A DNA stretch of 64,000 nt from Vibrio gazogenes. GTDB taxonomy: Bacteria > Pseudomonadota > Gammaproteobacteria > Enterobacterales > Vibrionaceae. The translations under genes and the position numbers were made by a program. The notes below the pieces were generated by a model. That model worked only from the letters and a program-made list of their open reading frames with translations, was not told where the DNA came from and searched no databases. Below, piece after piece: positions 48,055 through 57,673 of this stretch; position 1 is the stretch's first letter, and every line of letters begins with the position of its first letter. Where the stretch lies: the NCBI RefSeq assembly GCF_002196515.1, contig NZ_CP018836.1:1-64000 (forward strand). Direction: 5' to 3'.

Positions 48055-49641
48055 ATGGATGAAGATGCATTTAAGAAATACAGTATAGATACGACGGATT
48101 ATCAGGTTGGTCAGGACAATATACAAAAGTGGGGATTTGATATACACAACCCCGTTTTTGGCATCAGTGCTGCACTCGTTTTATTATTTCTAGGTTCAGT
48201 GCTTTTTATTGAACCAAGCGCTGCTAAAGAGGCATTGAACGCTGTAAAAAACGGTATTATTGAAAAGTTCGATACGTTTTTTATGTGGTCGGCAAACTTT
48301 TTTGTGCTCTTTACTCTCGTTATTATGTTGTCCCCGCTGGGGAAAATCCGTATCGGGGGGAAAGACGCCGTCGCAGATCACTCCCGTAGTTCTTGGCTTG
48401 CGATGCTCTTTGCGGCGGGGATGGGGATTGGCCTCATGTTTTGGGGCGTGGCAGAACCCACCGCCTACTTCACCGATTGGTGGGGAACCCCACTCAATGT
48501 CGAACCGATGACACCAGAAGCGAAATCCCTTGCTCTGGGGGCGACGATTTTCCATTGGGGAATCCACGGTTGGGCCATCTATGCGATCGTTGCACTCGCC
48601 CTGTCTTTTTTTGCGTTCAATAAAGGCTTGCCACTGTCTATACGCTCTGTGTTTTATCCGATTTTTGGGGATAGAGCTTGGGGCTGGCTGGGTCACATTA
48701 TCGATATTATGGCCGTATTGGCCACGTTATTTGGTCTGGCAACGTCTTTGGGGCTTGGTGCTCAGCAAGCAACTAGCGGTATCAACTATGTCTTTGGTAC
48801 CGACGGCGGGTTTGGTATGCAATTGACGGTCATTGTTTTTGTGACGCTGATTGCAATCATTTCAGTGATTCGCGGGATTGATGGTGGGGTGAAAGTACTG
48901 AGTAATATCAATATGCTATTCGCTTTCATACTCCTCGTCTTCATCACGGTGGTTTGCTTTAATATCGCGATCACCTCTGTACCCGAGACGTTCATTGCCT
49001 ATATTAAAAGTATTATCCCACTCAGTAACCCATATGGGCGAGAAGATAAAACATGGATGCACGGCTGGACGGTGTTCTATTGGGCATGGTGGATTTCATG
49101 GTCACCATTCGTCGGTATGTTTATCGCGCGCGTGTCTAAAGGCCGTACGGTTCGTGAGTTCTTATTTTCAGTCGTTTTTATTCCGACGTTGATGACCATT
49201 ATTTGGATGGGGATTTTTGGCGGTATAGCGCTTAGTCAAGTGATCAATAAAGTCGGTGAATTAGGTACGAATGGATTAACGAATATTTCTCTTACTTTGT
49301 TCCAAGTTTACGATCAACTCCCGTTCGGACACATTATTTCTGTCGTGTCGATTGCTCTCATTTTGATTTTCTTTATCACATCATCAGACTCCGGCTCGTT
49401 GGTTATCGATAGTATCACTGCGGGAGGGAAAATCGACGCACCTGTACCGCAGCGTATTTTCTGGGCATCGATTGAAGGAGCGATTGCCGCGATGATGCTA
49501 TGGGTTGGCGGTACTGACGCCTTGCAAGCATTGCAATCTGGCGTGGTGACAACGGCGCTGCCATTTAACTTCATATTGCTATTGATGTGCGTTAGCTTAG
49601 TCAGGGGACTTCGAACCGAACTTCACCTCTATTCTAAGTAG
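48055..49641 (+). CDS. BCCT-family betaine/carnitine/choline transporter
   Basis: A 528-residue membrane protein with about twelve helices. The BCCT signatures are present: GMGIGLMFWGVAEPTAYF, IFHWGIHGWAIYAIVALAL and WAWWISWSPFVGMFIARVSK (the aromatic box that holds the quaternary ammonium). It imports a compatible solute such as glycine betaine with Na+ or H+. The long cytoplasmic tail of osmosensing BetT/BetP is missing, since it ends soon after the last helix. The specific substrate is not decided by sequence. Confidence 0.93.
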   Translation: MDEDAFKKYSIDTTDYQVGQDNIQKWGFDIHNPVFGISAALVLLFLGSVLFIEPSAAKEALNAVKNGIIEKFDTFFMWSANFFVLFTLVIMLSPLGKIRIGGKDAVADHSRSSWLAMLFAAGMGIGLMFWGVAEPTAYFTDWWGTPLNVEPMTPEAKSLALGATIFHWGIHGWAIYAIVALALSFFAFNKGLPLSIRSVFYPIFGDRAWGWLGHIIDIMAVLATLFGLATSLGLGAQQATSGINYVFGTDGGFGMQLTVIVFVTLIAIISVIRGIDGGVKVLSNINMLFAFILLVFITVVCFNIAITSVPETFIAYIKSIIPLSNPYGREDKTWMHGWTVFYWAWWISWSPFVGMFIARVSKGRTVREFLFSVVFIPTLMTIIWMGIFGGIALSQVINKVGELGTNGLTNISLTLFQVYDQLPFGHIISVVSIALILIFFITSSDSGSLVIDSITAGGKIDAPVPQRIFWASIEGAIAAMMLWVGGTDALQALQSGVVTTALPFNFILLLMCVSLVRGLRTELHLYSK

Positions 49642-49665
49642 TTTGGGATCACGTTTATCCGCTCA

Positions 49666-49693
49666 AAAAGACCAGCTTTAGCTGGTCTTTTTT
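49666..49693. terminator. Bidirectional terminator between the BCCT and universal stress genes
   Basis: AAAAGACCAGC, a TTTA loop, then GCTGGTCTTTT: an 11-bp stem with T residues on the plus strand and on the minus strand, serving both converging units. Confidence 0.9.
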
Positions 49694-49768
49694 AATTGTC
49701 TCACCACTCTTTAGCTATATTGTCACTGCTTTCGCCAAATTTAAGTAAACAGCATGACCTTTTTACGG

Positions 49769-50200
49769 TTACTGTGTCACTTTTACTAGCAGGATATCAC
49801 AGGGCATTGCTTCAATTAGCGGAGCAGAAACGGACATAAAAAACTGTCCTAATCGGCTATAATGATGGTGGCCCATAATTAATAAATCGATATTATTTTT
49901 CTTTATGGCATCTATAATTTCATTGGATAGATCACCCGAACAAATAATTGAATTGGTTATTGGGTAATCAAGATCCCCCAGCTTTGCTAAAATGTCGGAT
50001 TGAGAGCGAGATCGGGCCATCTCATCATATTTTTCAAAGTCGAAGTCTAATTCGCCAATATAGAAATCCTCAAATTTCATGTCAATATGAATAGTAGATA
50101 AAGTCGCGTTATGATGACGAGCTATTTCAACACCTTTATTGACGATGGTTTTTAAATTTTCATTAGTATTAATTGCGACCAAAATATTGTGGTAAGACAT
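49769..50200 (-). CDS. Universal stress protein UspA family
   Basis: A 143-residue protein with the UspA fold: NILVAINTNENLKTIVNKGV at the start, LSTIHIDMKFEDF and the nucleotide-loop region DLLIMGHHHYSRLGQFFMSV, followed by MPCDILLVK. The G-2x-G-9x-G ATP motif is poorly matched, so it may be of the non-ATP-binding type. It begins 10 nt after the stop of the exporter gene upstream on the same strand, so it is co-transcribed. Confidence 0.9.
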   Translation of the reverse strand: MSYHNILVAINTNENLKTIVNKGVEIARHHNATLSTIHIDMKFEDFYIGELDFDFEKYDEMARSRSQSDILAKLGDLDYPITNSIICSGDLSNEIIDAIKKNNIDLLIMGHHHYSRLGQFFMSVSAPLIEAMPCDILLVKVTQ

Positions 50201-50210
50201 AAGTGATTCC

Positions 50211-51221
50211 TTAAATTAGATGAATGCCGGTTGAAACTAGATTGGTAACGAAATAACCACCAACGATCAGCCAAATCCATAAAATAGTAGCTAAAATAAT
50301 CGGTTTTATTCCTACGCCACGAATTTTATTAATATTTGTATCTAACCCCAATGCTCCCATAGCCATGGTTAATAAGAAAACAGAAGCTTTAGTTAGAATC
50401 CCCACAACCGCTACCGGAATAATATGCATTGAATTAATACCCGCAGCAACAACGAAGAAAATAGCAAACCATGGAATAGTAATTTTTACTTTTTCTCCAG
50501 ACGAATTGGCACGATGACGAGTAAGGTAATAACTCAAAATCATTAAGAAAGGCGCGAGCATCATCACTCGAGTTAATTTCACAATAACGGCAGTAACCGA
50601 TATGTCATGACTCATTGCATTCGCCGCTGCCACGACTTGCGCAACTTCATGGATGGTAGCACCGGTATAAATCCCCATGATGGTATCATTCACTGCAAAT
50701 ACATGATAAATCAAAGGGTAAACAAACATACCAAGCGTACCAAAGATTACGACAGTCGCCACCGCAACCGCTGTATGGTGAGGTTTAGGTTTTATGACTG
50801 GCTCGGTACCCAAAATAGCTGCGGCACCACAAATTGAAGACCCTACAGCAGTAAGCATAGCGGCTTCTTTTTCCATTTTTAAGAATCTGATACCAATATA
50901 AGACCCCCCAACAAATGTCACTGAAATAATAATAATATCGGTGATAAGACCGACACTGCCTACACTAATAATTTGTTGGAACGTGATAAAAAACCCGTAG
51001 AGAATAATTCCTAATCTAAGCAACTTTTGCTGGCTGAATTTTATTCCGCTTTCAGCTGACTTTGGTATTCTAGAGCCCGCTATATTACCAATAATCATTC
51101 CTAAAATAATGCAAATCACTAACGAGCTAATTTGATAATGCCTGAAAAAATCCATTGTAGATAAATAATAAGATATCAATGACAATATCAGTGTAAATAT
51201 AATACCTTTTAGATATTTCAT
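50211..51221 (-). CDS. YeiH/UPF0324-family putative sulfate exporter
   Basis: A 336-residue membrane protein with about ten helices. The family features are LLRLGIILYGFFITFQQI, GSSICGAAAILGTEPVIKPK and GIYTGATIHEVAQVVAAANA. Members are called PSE (putative sulfate exporter); no transport data firmly fix the substrate. The start at 51221 follows a G-rich site; an ATG four codons earlier is possible. It heads a two-gene unit with the universal stress protein. Confidence 0.88.
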   Translation of the reverse strand: MKYLKGIIFTLILSLISYYLSTMDFFRHYQISSLVICIILGMIIGNIAGSRIPKSAESGIKFSQQKLLRLGIILYGFFITFQQIISVGSVGLITDIIIISVTFVGGSYIGIRFLKMEKEAAMLTAVGSSICGAAAILGTEPVIKPKPHHTAVAVATVVIFGTLGMFVYPLIYHVFAVNDTIMGIYTGATIHEVAQVVAAANAMSHDISVTAVIVKLTRVMMLAPFLMILSYYLTRHRANSSGEKVKITIPWFAIFFVVAAGINSMHIIPVAVVGILTKASVFLLTMAMGALGLDTNINKIRGVGIKPIILATILWIWLIVGGYFVTNLVSTGIHLI

Positions 51222-51822
51222 AAGTCCCCCCATGAGCGATAGTTCTATGTTAACTAATTAGTACTAATACTGATATCTAGATAAAATTTACAAACGTTTA
51301 GTTCTATTGAACATCTACGGCAATACATTCATGGTTTTTTTATGGGTGACACAAAGAAGACACTCATAAATCTATCCTTGTGCTGTATAACAAAGACAGT
51401 AAAGGGATGGTTTGTCGCTAAAATTCGCTAGCGCTTTGAATTGAATCGCATTTTTCTCAGCGATATGCGCAAAATGAGAGTTGGTGGTGTTTTTTGTCAG
51501 TCCCTTGTTTTTTGTTTGACTGAGTCGAGTGTTGTCCAGAACCGCCTTTTACGGGCGTCCTGCCCCGAAAAGCCTAACCATTCTCCCGAAATATTTTTCT
51601 TCGTTGGGTGGTTGATTCACCTTTATACAAAAAAATTGACAACTGAGCACCTTTATATGAAAGTGGGTGTATGAAATCTAATCTAGTTCAACTCAACAAT
51701 CGAATTATCATCATTCCTTAGGAATGGTGGGATTTTGGTATACCTTGTATAAATCTAACCCACCCTAGAAGGTGGGTTTTCTTTTTCTACCTTTTAGGAA
51801 CTAGTCTCTTGGAGGGATTCAA
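51222..51822. other. 600-bp intergenic region with a leader-like terminator
   Basis: No convincing gene. A 77-codon frame at 51441-51674 has no ribosome site. Direct repeats CACCTTTATA occur at 51619 and 51649. A rho-independent hairpin near 51757-51787 stands just before the kinase gene, with no gene in front of it to terminate. Confidence 0.5.
51757..51788 (+). terminator. Terminator-like hairpin 35 nt before the kinase gene
   Basis: AACCCACC, a 6-nt loop, then GGTGGGTT followed by TTCTTTTTC. An upstream GGTGGG at 51726-51731 could pair with the CCCACC arm instead, giving an alternative structure. Confidence 0.7.
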
Positions 51823-52338
51823 ATGAAAAAGGTCGCCGTTTTTGGAAAGCCGGGTAGCGGAAAATCAACAGTCAGCAAAGCATTAGCGTTAGCGAGCGGT
51901 TTACCGCTTCACCAACTCGATTCATTGGTTTACAAACCAAATGGCGAGTTTGTAGCGCGAGAAGAATTTGATGCTGCTTACAACGAGATACTGCGTTCAG
52001 ACTCATGGGTCATTGACGGCCTTGGTCCCATCAATTCCTTTTATGAGCGTTTAGCTGCGGCAGATACTCTGGTTTATATCGACCTACCATACTCAGTCAG
52101 CTACTGGTTCGTGACCAAGCGTTTGCTGAAAGGATTATTTATAAAACCTGAGGGTTGGCCTGATGGCAGCTCTATATTAAAAGGTTCTCTGAATAGCTAT
52201 AAGACTTTGAAGTTATGCCCTAGGTTCTGGAATGATGATTTTTTGTCTAAGTTAATGGCGTACTCTGGAAGCAAAGATGTCTACATCATCAAAACCGTGT
52301 CAGAGCTGAATGATTTTGCTTTCGTACATGCTAAATAA
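51823..52338 (+). CDS. P-loop nucleotide kinase (adenylate-kinase-like / FlaR-type)
   Basis: A 171-residue protein with Walker A FGKPGSGKSTVSKAL at residues 7-15, an acceptor-side LDSLVYKPNGEFVAREEFDA and IDGLGPINSFYERLAAADTLVYIDLPYS, the Walker B-like segment. Proteins annotated as topology modulation protein FlaR or as small adenylate kinases share this pattern. The phosphate acceptor is unknown. GGAGGGATT precedes the ATG. Such kinases are often mobile-cassette genes in vibrios, but no attC site was recognised here. Confidence 0.85.
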   Translation: MKKVAVFGKPGSGKSTVSKALALASGLPLHQLDSLVYKPNGEFVAREEFDAAYNEILRSDSWVIDGLGPINSFYERLAAADTLVYIDLPYSVSYWFVTKRLLKGLFIKPEGWPDGSSILKGSLNSYKTLKLCPRFWNDDFLSKLMAYSGSKDVYIIKTVSELNDFAFVHAK

Positions 52339-52504
52339 CACGTATATAAACGAGTATAAAAACACGTTAATTTGAATGGAGTAATACGTTGATTTCAGGA
52401 TTAAATCGCAATAAGAGACTTTACGATTCCGCTTTGATCGGTCATATTGCGGCACTGGCTCAAAATAACTGATGATTGAAACACCTTGGATGTCGATACG
52501 AAAA

Positions 52505-53827
52505 ATGACCACCTCTCTGACTCATAAAGATTATTTAAAGATTGCGATTCCTTTTGTTATTTCAACATTGACGCAGCCGTTACTGGGGGCGGTGGATACC
52601 GCGGTTATCGGTCAGCTTGGGTCGGCAGCGCTGATTGGTGGTGTGGCGGTCGGGACAGTGATTATGAACACCCTGTACTGGCTGTTCGGGTTTTTCCGCG
52701 TCAGTACCACAGGGCAGAGTGCGATTGCGTTAGGCAAAAATAGTGAGCAAGCGAAGGCTCGCAGTTTACTCCATCCTTTTGTGATGGCGGCAATCGTCGG
52801 GGTGATGTTTATTCTGGCTCAGAGCCTGATTTGGCGTGGTGCAGAGTGGATCATTCAGCCGGAGCCGGATGTCGCAGCGCAGACCAAGCAATACTTTTTC
52901 ATCCTCATTTGGGGCGCGCCATTTGTATTGCTCAACTACACCTTGATTGGCTGGTTGATGGGGCAGGCTAAAGTCAAAGAGACTTTGGTAACTCAAATCT
53001 TCGGCAATGTGCTGAATATCGTATTGGATATTTTGTTCGTCGTCGGCTTGAATATGGGCGTCGCAGGCGTGGCGATTGCGACACTGGCCGCGCAGGTTGC
53101 TACGTTTGTGATTGGCCTTTATTTGGTGCGGCGGGCGGCGGGGTTCTCATTTGTCCCTTACCTTGGTTTGGCGAAAATGGGGGGGCAGGAGCTCAAAACC
53201 ATTATCTCTGCCAATACGGATCTGATGTTGCGGACAGTCTGTTTGCTGGCGATGTTTAACTGTATGGCGCGCTTCGGCTCGGCTTTGGGGGCTGATACAT
53301 TAGCCGCCAATGCGATTATGATGCAAATGACTTTTCTGATGAGCTATATGTTTGAGGGCATTGCCAATGCCTCAAGTGTGTTCAGTGGCAAATCAGTCGG
53401 TGAAAAATCATTGGATCTCTTTAAACATGTGCTCAAAATGAATTTTCAGTGGACGAGCTGGCTGGTTGTATTACTGGTGGTGGTGATGGTGATCTCGCAT
53501 CGCCAACAGGTGTTACTGTTTACCCAAATTCCCAGTGTTGTTGAGCAGTACCATCAGGTCAGCGCATGGCTGATTGCTTTTCCATTCGTGGCCGGATTTG
53601 GCCTGACTGTCTACGGTATTTTTACCGGGAGCGGCACCACCCGACCGGTCAGAAATTCAACCTTTATGGCGCTGCTGGTTTTTCTGCTGGTGATTTATCT
53701 CACGATTGATGTCTGGGGGAATCAGGGGCTGTGGTTGGCATTTACGTTGTTTTATGTCGGACGTTTCGCTTTTCTCTATCCGTATATTGATCGGGTACGG
53801 CAGCGGTGCGTTGCAGCATCATTCTGA
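52505..53827 (+). CDS. MATE-family efflux transporter, DinF-like
   Basis: A 440-residue membrane protein with twelve helices in two similar halves. LKIAIPFVISTLTQPLLGAV and DTAVIGQLGSAALIGGVAVG open the DinF/NorM type; FFRVSTTGQSAIALGK contains the conserved STTGQ found in DinF. It exports drugs or toxic metabolites using Na+ or H+. The start at 52505 is favoured by DinF alignment, but starts at 52472 or 52490 are also in frame and none has a good ribosome site. Confidence 0.9.
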   Translation: MTTSLTHKDYLKIAIPFVISTLTQPLLGAVDTAVIGQLGSAALIGGVAVGTVIMNTLYWLFGFFRVSTTGQSAIALGKNSEQAKARSLLHPFVMAAIVGVMFILAQSLIWRGAEWIIQPEPDVAAQTKQYFFILIWGAPFVLLNYTLIGWLMGQAKVKETLVTQIFGNVLNIVLDILFVVGLNMGVAGVAIATLAAQVATFVIGLYLVRRAAGFSFVPYLGLAKMGGQELKTIISANTDLMLRTVCLLAMFNCMARFGSALGADTLAANAIMMQMTFLMSYMFEGIANASSVFSGKSVGEKSLDLFKHVLKMNFQWTSWLVVLLVVVMVISHRQQVLLFTQIPSVVEQYHQVSAWLIAFPFVAGFGLTVYGIFTGSGTTRPVRNSTFMALLVFLLVIYLTIDVWGNQGLWLAFTLFYVGRFAFLYPYIDRVRQRCVAASF

Positions 53828-53936
53828 TCACGTAAGTCGTCTCAAGTTGATAAGGGCGGTATTCGGGGATCAAACGACGTGATAGATTAAAACCCAACGG
53901 ACGGTTTCATGATTGGTTATTAAGGATTCATCACAT

Positions 53937-54551
53937 ATGGCATTTTCAGCGTGGTTATCACTCTTTACGATTTGCTTACTGGGAGCGATGTCACCGGGGC
54001 CGAGTCTGGCGATGGTGACCAAGCACACGCTGGCCGGTGGTCGGCTGAACGGTATTGCCACCGCGTGGGCCCATGCATTGGGGATCGGGACGTATGCTTT
54101 CTTGACGATCATTGGTCTTTCTATTGTTTTACAAAAAGCGCAGTGGTTGTTTCAGGCGATTAGTTTGGTGGGTGCGGTTTATCTGGCTTATCTGGGCTGG
54201 AAGGCGCTGCGCTCTCAGGGCGGCGTGGCTACAAATGTCGCGACCGGAATGCGTATTTCGGTATGGCAATCCGCCAAAGAGGGGCTGATGATTTCAATAT
54301 TGAATCCGAAGATTGCCCTATTTTTTACTGCGTTATTCAGCCAGTTCATCACCCTGAGTCATGACGTCACAAGCCGCACGATTGTAGTGATGACTCCCCT
54401 GATCGTCGATGGGTTGTGGTATACCTTACTCACGTTATTGTTTTCCAGTGCGGCTGTTTTGACCCGTTTAAAGCGTAAAGCGGTACTGATTGATCGGATC
54501 TCTGGTGTGGTTTTGATTGCACTGGCTTGTCGAATTGTCGTAAATATTTGA
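53937..54551 (+). CDS. LysE/RhtB-family amino acid exporter
   Basis: A 204-residue membrane protein with about six helices and the LysE motif MSPGPSLAMVTKHTLAGG near residue 20, followed by LVGAVYLAYLGWKAL and SILNPKIALFFTALFSQF. It exports an amino acid such as threonine or homoserine; the substrate is not fixed by sequence. AAGGATTC lies before the ATG at 53937. It is the second LysE-type exporter in this window (the other is at 27836). Confidence 0.9.
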   Translation: MAFSAWLSLFTICLLGAMSPGPSLAMVTKHTLAGGRLNGIATAWAHALGIGTYAFLTIIGLSIVLQKAQWLFQAISLVGAVYLAYLGWKALRSQGGVATNVATGMRISVWQSAKEGLMISILNPKIALFFTALFSQFITLSHDVTSRTIVVMTPLIVDGLWYTLLTLLFSSAAVLTRLKRKAVLIDRISGVVLIALACRIVVNI

Positions 54552-54561
54552 TTTAAATCAA
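54548..54561. promoter_or_regulatory. Perfect FNR box upstream of hcp
   Basis: TTGATTTAAATCAA matches TTGAT-N4-ATCAA exactly. It overlaps the end of the LysE gene and lies about 190 bp before the hcp start, so FNR would activate hcp-hcr when oxygen is absent. A class II site would place the transcription start near 54596. Confidence 0.8.
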
Positions 54562-54677
54562 TTTTTAGTGGGTGTCATTTTGACTCGAATGTGTCTTTTT
54601 GAACGAAGTGAGCGTGTTAAAATGACTTGCGTATGATAAGGTTATTATTTTAACTTAATGAAAATTATATAATTTTT

Positions 54678-54700
54678 AAATGGCATGGTTTATGCCATTT
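54678..54700. promoter_or_regulatory. Inverted repeat in the hcp leader
   Basis: AAATGGCAT, a 5-bp spacer, then ATGCCATTT: exact 9-bp arms, 50 bp before the hcp ATG. It may be a repressor operator (NsrR controls hcp in other gammaproteobacteria) although the match to the NsrR consensus is poor. Confidence 0.5.
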
Positions 54701-54749
54701 TAGCTCCGGAATGAAAATGAATTTATACAACAATATCTGGAGCAAGCCT

Positions 54750-56411
54750 ATGTTTTGTATTCAATGTGAACAGACGATTCAAACCCCGGCAGGAAAAGGT
54801 TGTGCCTATGCTCAGGGCATGTGTGGTAAAACTGCCGAAGTATCAGATCTTCAAGATGTCTTGGTCTATTCACTTCAAGGGGTCTCTTTCTGGGCAGATC
54901 TCGGTCGGCGTTGTGGGGTGATTGACCCGGTCATTGACCAATGGGCACCGAGAGCATTCTTCTCAACCTTAACCAATGTGAATTTTGATCCGGAGCGCAT
55001 TGTCGAGCTGGCAATTGAATCGAATCAGTATCGTCGTTCGCTGGCTGAACGGGTCCGGGCCGCAGCGGTATTGCACAATATTGAACTCCCAACCCCTTAC
55101 ACTGCGGCACAGGTTGATTTGCCGGAAAGCCGTGACGCATTGTTGTCGTTAGCCCCCGATGCCGCCGTGAATCGCGGTCAGAACACATTGCATGAAGATA
55201 TCATCGGTTTAAGACTTTTGTGTCTGTACGGTTTGAAAGGGGCCGCGGCCTATCTGGAACATGCCCGAGTGCTGGGTCAGACGGATGCAGAGATGTTCGC
55301 GCAATATCACAAAATTATGTCTTGGTTGGGGAGTGATCCGGAAGATGCAAAATCTTTGCTCGATACCTCAATGGAAATTGGTCTGATGAACTTTAAGATC
55401 ATGGAAATGCTCGATAAAGGGGAAACAGATACCTTTGGTCATCCAGAGCCAACAACCGTTAATGTGAAACCGGTGAAGGGGAAATGTATTTTAGTCTCCG
55501 GGCATGACTTGCATGATCTGGAAAAAATCCTTCAACAGACTGAAGGATTGGGAATCAACGTTTATACCAATGGTGAAATGTTGCCCGCCCATGCCTACCC
55601 GGAACTGAAAAAATACCCGCATTTGGTCGGTAACTATGGCAGTGCGTGGCAGAATCAACAGAAAGAATTTGCCAACTTCCCCGGTGCGATTGTCATGACC
55701 TCTAACTGTTTGTTGAATCCGAATGTTGGTCAGTATGCGGATCGAATCTTTACCCGCAGTATTGTCGGCTGGCCGGGTGTTCAGCATATTGAAGGGGATG
55801 ATTTTAGTGATGTGATTGCGTGCGCCCTTGGTCAAGACGGTTTCCGTCATGATGAAATCGAACACTTCATCACGATTGGATTTGGTCGCAATGCGTTGAT
55901 GCAAGCGGCCCCGGCAGTGATTGATCAAATCAAGCAGGGCAATATCAAACACTTCTTCTTGGTCGGTGGGTGTGACGGTGATAAAGCCGAAAGAAGTTAC
56001 TATACCGAGTTTACCGAGAAAGCCCCGCAAGATAGTGTGATCCTGACGCTCGCATGCGGTAAATACCGTTTCAACAAAAATGACTTCGGTGATATTAACG
56101 GGATCCCACGGTTATTGGATGTCGGCCAATGTAACGACGCCTATTCCGCGATTCAACTTGCGCTGGCGCTGGCCAATGAGTTCGACTGTGGCGTCAATGA
56201 TTTACCGTTAACATTGGTGTTGTCTTGGTTCGAACAAAAAGCCATTGTGATTTTGCTGACACTGTTGGCCTTGGGTGTGAAAGGGATTTATACCGGCCCG
56301 TCTGCACCTGCATTCCTGACGCCGAATTTGATGGCGATTCTGCAAAGCGAATTCGATATGCGCAGTATCACAACTGTCGATCATGATCTGAATACCATCC
56401 TTGCTGCATGA
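54750..56411 (+). CDS. hcp: Hybrid-cluster protein (hydroxylamine / nitric oxide reductase)
   Basis: A 553-residue iron-sulfur protein of normal length. The N-terminal cluster Cys are C3-x2-C6-x11-C18-x6-C25 ([18 protein letters not shown]), the enterobacterial [2Fe-2S]/[4Fe-4S] class. Hybrid-cluster ligands occur later, for example in [19 protein letters not shown] and CGKYRFNK. It reduces nitric oxide or hydroxylamine and contributes to S-nitrosylation. The start at 54750 follows GGAG; an ATG 13 codons upstream is less likely. hcr follows in the same transcript. Confidence 0.95.
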   Translation: MFCIQCEQTIQTPAGKGCAYAQGMCGKTAEVSDLQDVLVYSLQGVSFWADLGRRCGVIDPVIDQWAPRAFFSTLTNVNFDPERIVELAIESNQYRRSLAERVRAAAVLHNIELPTPYTAAQVDLPESRDALLSLAPDAAVNRGQNTLHEDIIGLRLLCLYGLKGAAAYLEHARVLGQTDAEMFAQYHKIMSWLGSDPEDAKSLLDTSMEIGLMNFKIMEMLDKGETDTFGHPEPTTVNVKPVKGKCILVSGHDLHDLEKILQQTEGLGINVYTNGEMLPAHAYPELKKYPHLVGNYGSAWQNQQKEFANFPGAIVMTSNCLLNPNVGQYADRIFTRSIVGWPGVQHIEGDDFSDVIACALGQDGFRHDEIEHFITIGFGRNALMQAAPAVIDQIKQGNIKHFFLVGGCDGDKAERSYYTEFTEKAPQDSVILTLACGKYRFNKNDFGDINGIPRLLDVGQCNDAYSAIQLALALANEFDCGVNDLPLTLVLSWFEQKAIVILLTLLALGVKGIYTGPSAPAFLTPNLMAILQSEFDMRSITTVDHDLNTILAA

Positions 56412-56421
56412 TTTGGCATTG

Positions 56422-56455
56422 ATAGCGCCTCTCGGGGAGCCGGGAGGCGCTATTT
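56422..56455 (+). terminator. Hairpin between hcp and hcr
   Basis: ATAGCGCCTC and GAGGCGCTAT form a 10-bp stem followed by only three T residues. It is probably an attenuator or mRNA-stability hairpin that lowers hcr relative to hcp. Confidence 0.5.
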
Positions 56456-56515
56456 CGGCTCTTCCTGCTTTTCCCAAACATTCACAATAACCATCATTTC
56501 AGAGGGAGTATCACG

Positions 56516-57553
56516 ATGATCGCAGAGGATTCAGAGACACCTGTTGCATTGGTCTGTACCGACAAGTGGCATGAAACACCGGATACCGTGAGTTTTGTGC
56601 TGGCTTGCCCGGAGAATGCCCGCCGTTTTCATTTTAAGCCCGGTCAGTTTGCCAGTTTAGGATTTGAGATTGACGGTCAAATGGCGTATCGCGCCTATTC
56701 GATTTGCTCATTGCCAGACCAGACGATGATGAAGTTCACGGTCAAGCGTGTCGAGGGCGGTCAAGTCTCCAACCATGTTATCGACCATCTGCGTGCCGGT
56801 GATCGGGTTCAGTTGCTGAAACCTCAGGGCGCATTCAACAATGTTGACTGTACGCACCGGGGACGTGTTGCACTGATCAGTGCCGGATGTGGCATTACGC
56901 CAGTGATGTCGATGGCTGCGGATTGGCTGGCGCGCGAGGGCGTCGATATCGTCTTTATTCATATTGCCCGTGATGTGCGCCATACCATTTACTATGAAGA
57001 GCTGTTACACCTGAATACGGTTCATCCATCATTTCATTTGAAGTTATTGCTTAAACAAGCCGACGATAGCGAGCATATGCAAGGGCGGCTCGATCAGGAT
57101 TATTTGCTGAAACTGTGCCCGGATATCCTTGAAAGAACCGTCTATCTGTGTGGGCCCGAACGCTTTATGCAAGATGTCACCACTTATCTCGATCAGATTG
57201 GATTTCAGATGGCGGACTGTTATCAGGAACGATTCAGTGCTGCCGCGATGGGCATGGACTCATCTCCGTCTGGTCTTCAATCCGGTGATGCGTCGGTGAC
57301 GGTGGCAGTCCCCGGTTTTGGCGTAGCGGTTGATGCTCAGGCAGGAGATGGCTTGTTAGACGTTTTGGAATCGGCAGGTGTACCGGTGATTGCTGCCTGC
57401 CGCAGTGGTATCTGCGGATCATGTAAATGCCGGGTTGAACAGGGGCAGGTTGAGTTTTCCAGCCAAGAGACACTGAGCGAAGAAGAGATTCGATCCGGTT
57501 ATGTGCTCGCCTGCTCAAGCCGGATCCGTTCGGATCTGAAAGTGTCACTATAA
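56516..57553 (+). CDS. hcr: NADH oxidoreductase for hybrid-cluster protein
   Basis: A 345-residue electron-transfer protein. The FAD-binding domain shows RAYSICSLPD; the NAD domain shows ALISAGCGITPVMSMA and the CGPERFM motif; the C-terminal plant-type [2Fe-2S] domain has CRSGICGSCKCRVEQG plus a later Cys in LACSS. It passes electrons from NADH to Hcp. AGAGGGAG precedes the ATG, 104 nt after hcp. The layout is the same as E. coli hcp-hcr. Confidence 0.94.
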   Translation: MIAEDSETPVALVCTDKWHETPDTVSFVLACPENARRFHFKPGQFASLGFEIDGQMAYRAYSICSLPDQTMMKFTVKRVEGGQVSNHVIDHLRAGDRVQLLKPQGAFNNVDCTHRGRVALISAGCGITPVMSMAADWLAREGVDIVFIHIARDVRHTIYYEELLHLNTVHPSFHLKLLLKQADDSEHMQGRLDQDYLLKLCPDILERTVYLCGPERFMQDVTTYLDQIGFQMADCYQERFSAAAMGMDSSPSGLQSGDASVTVAVPGFGVAVDAQAGDGLLDVLESAGVPVIAACRSGICGSCKCRVEQGQVEFSSQETLSEEEIRSGYVLACSSRIRSDLKVSL

Positions 57554-57673
57554 CGGGGTGATATAACGGTTTGATTAAACACTCATGTCGATTCGCAACA
57601 TCAGCGCTGGTTAGAAACGCGGATTCGTGGCTTGACGGCCGCGTTAGTCGCCTCAAGTCACCTCAACACCGTA

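Noticed and set aside
51441..51674. 77-codon frame in the intergenic region before the kinase gene
   Set aside because: No ribosome site and no family resemblance; probably chance.
51823..52338. Small kinase gene as an integron cassette
   Set aside because: No attC-like repeat pair was found flanking it and no integrase or neighbouring cassettes are present.
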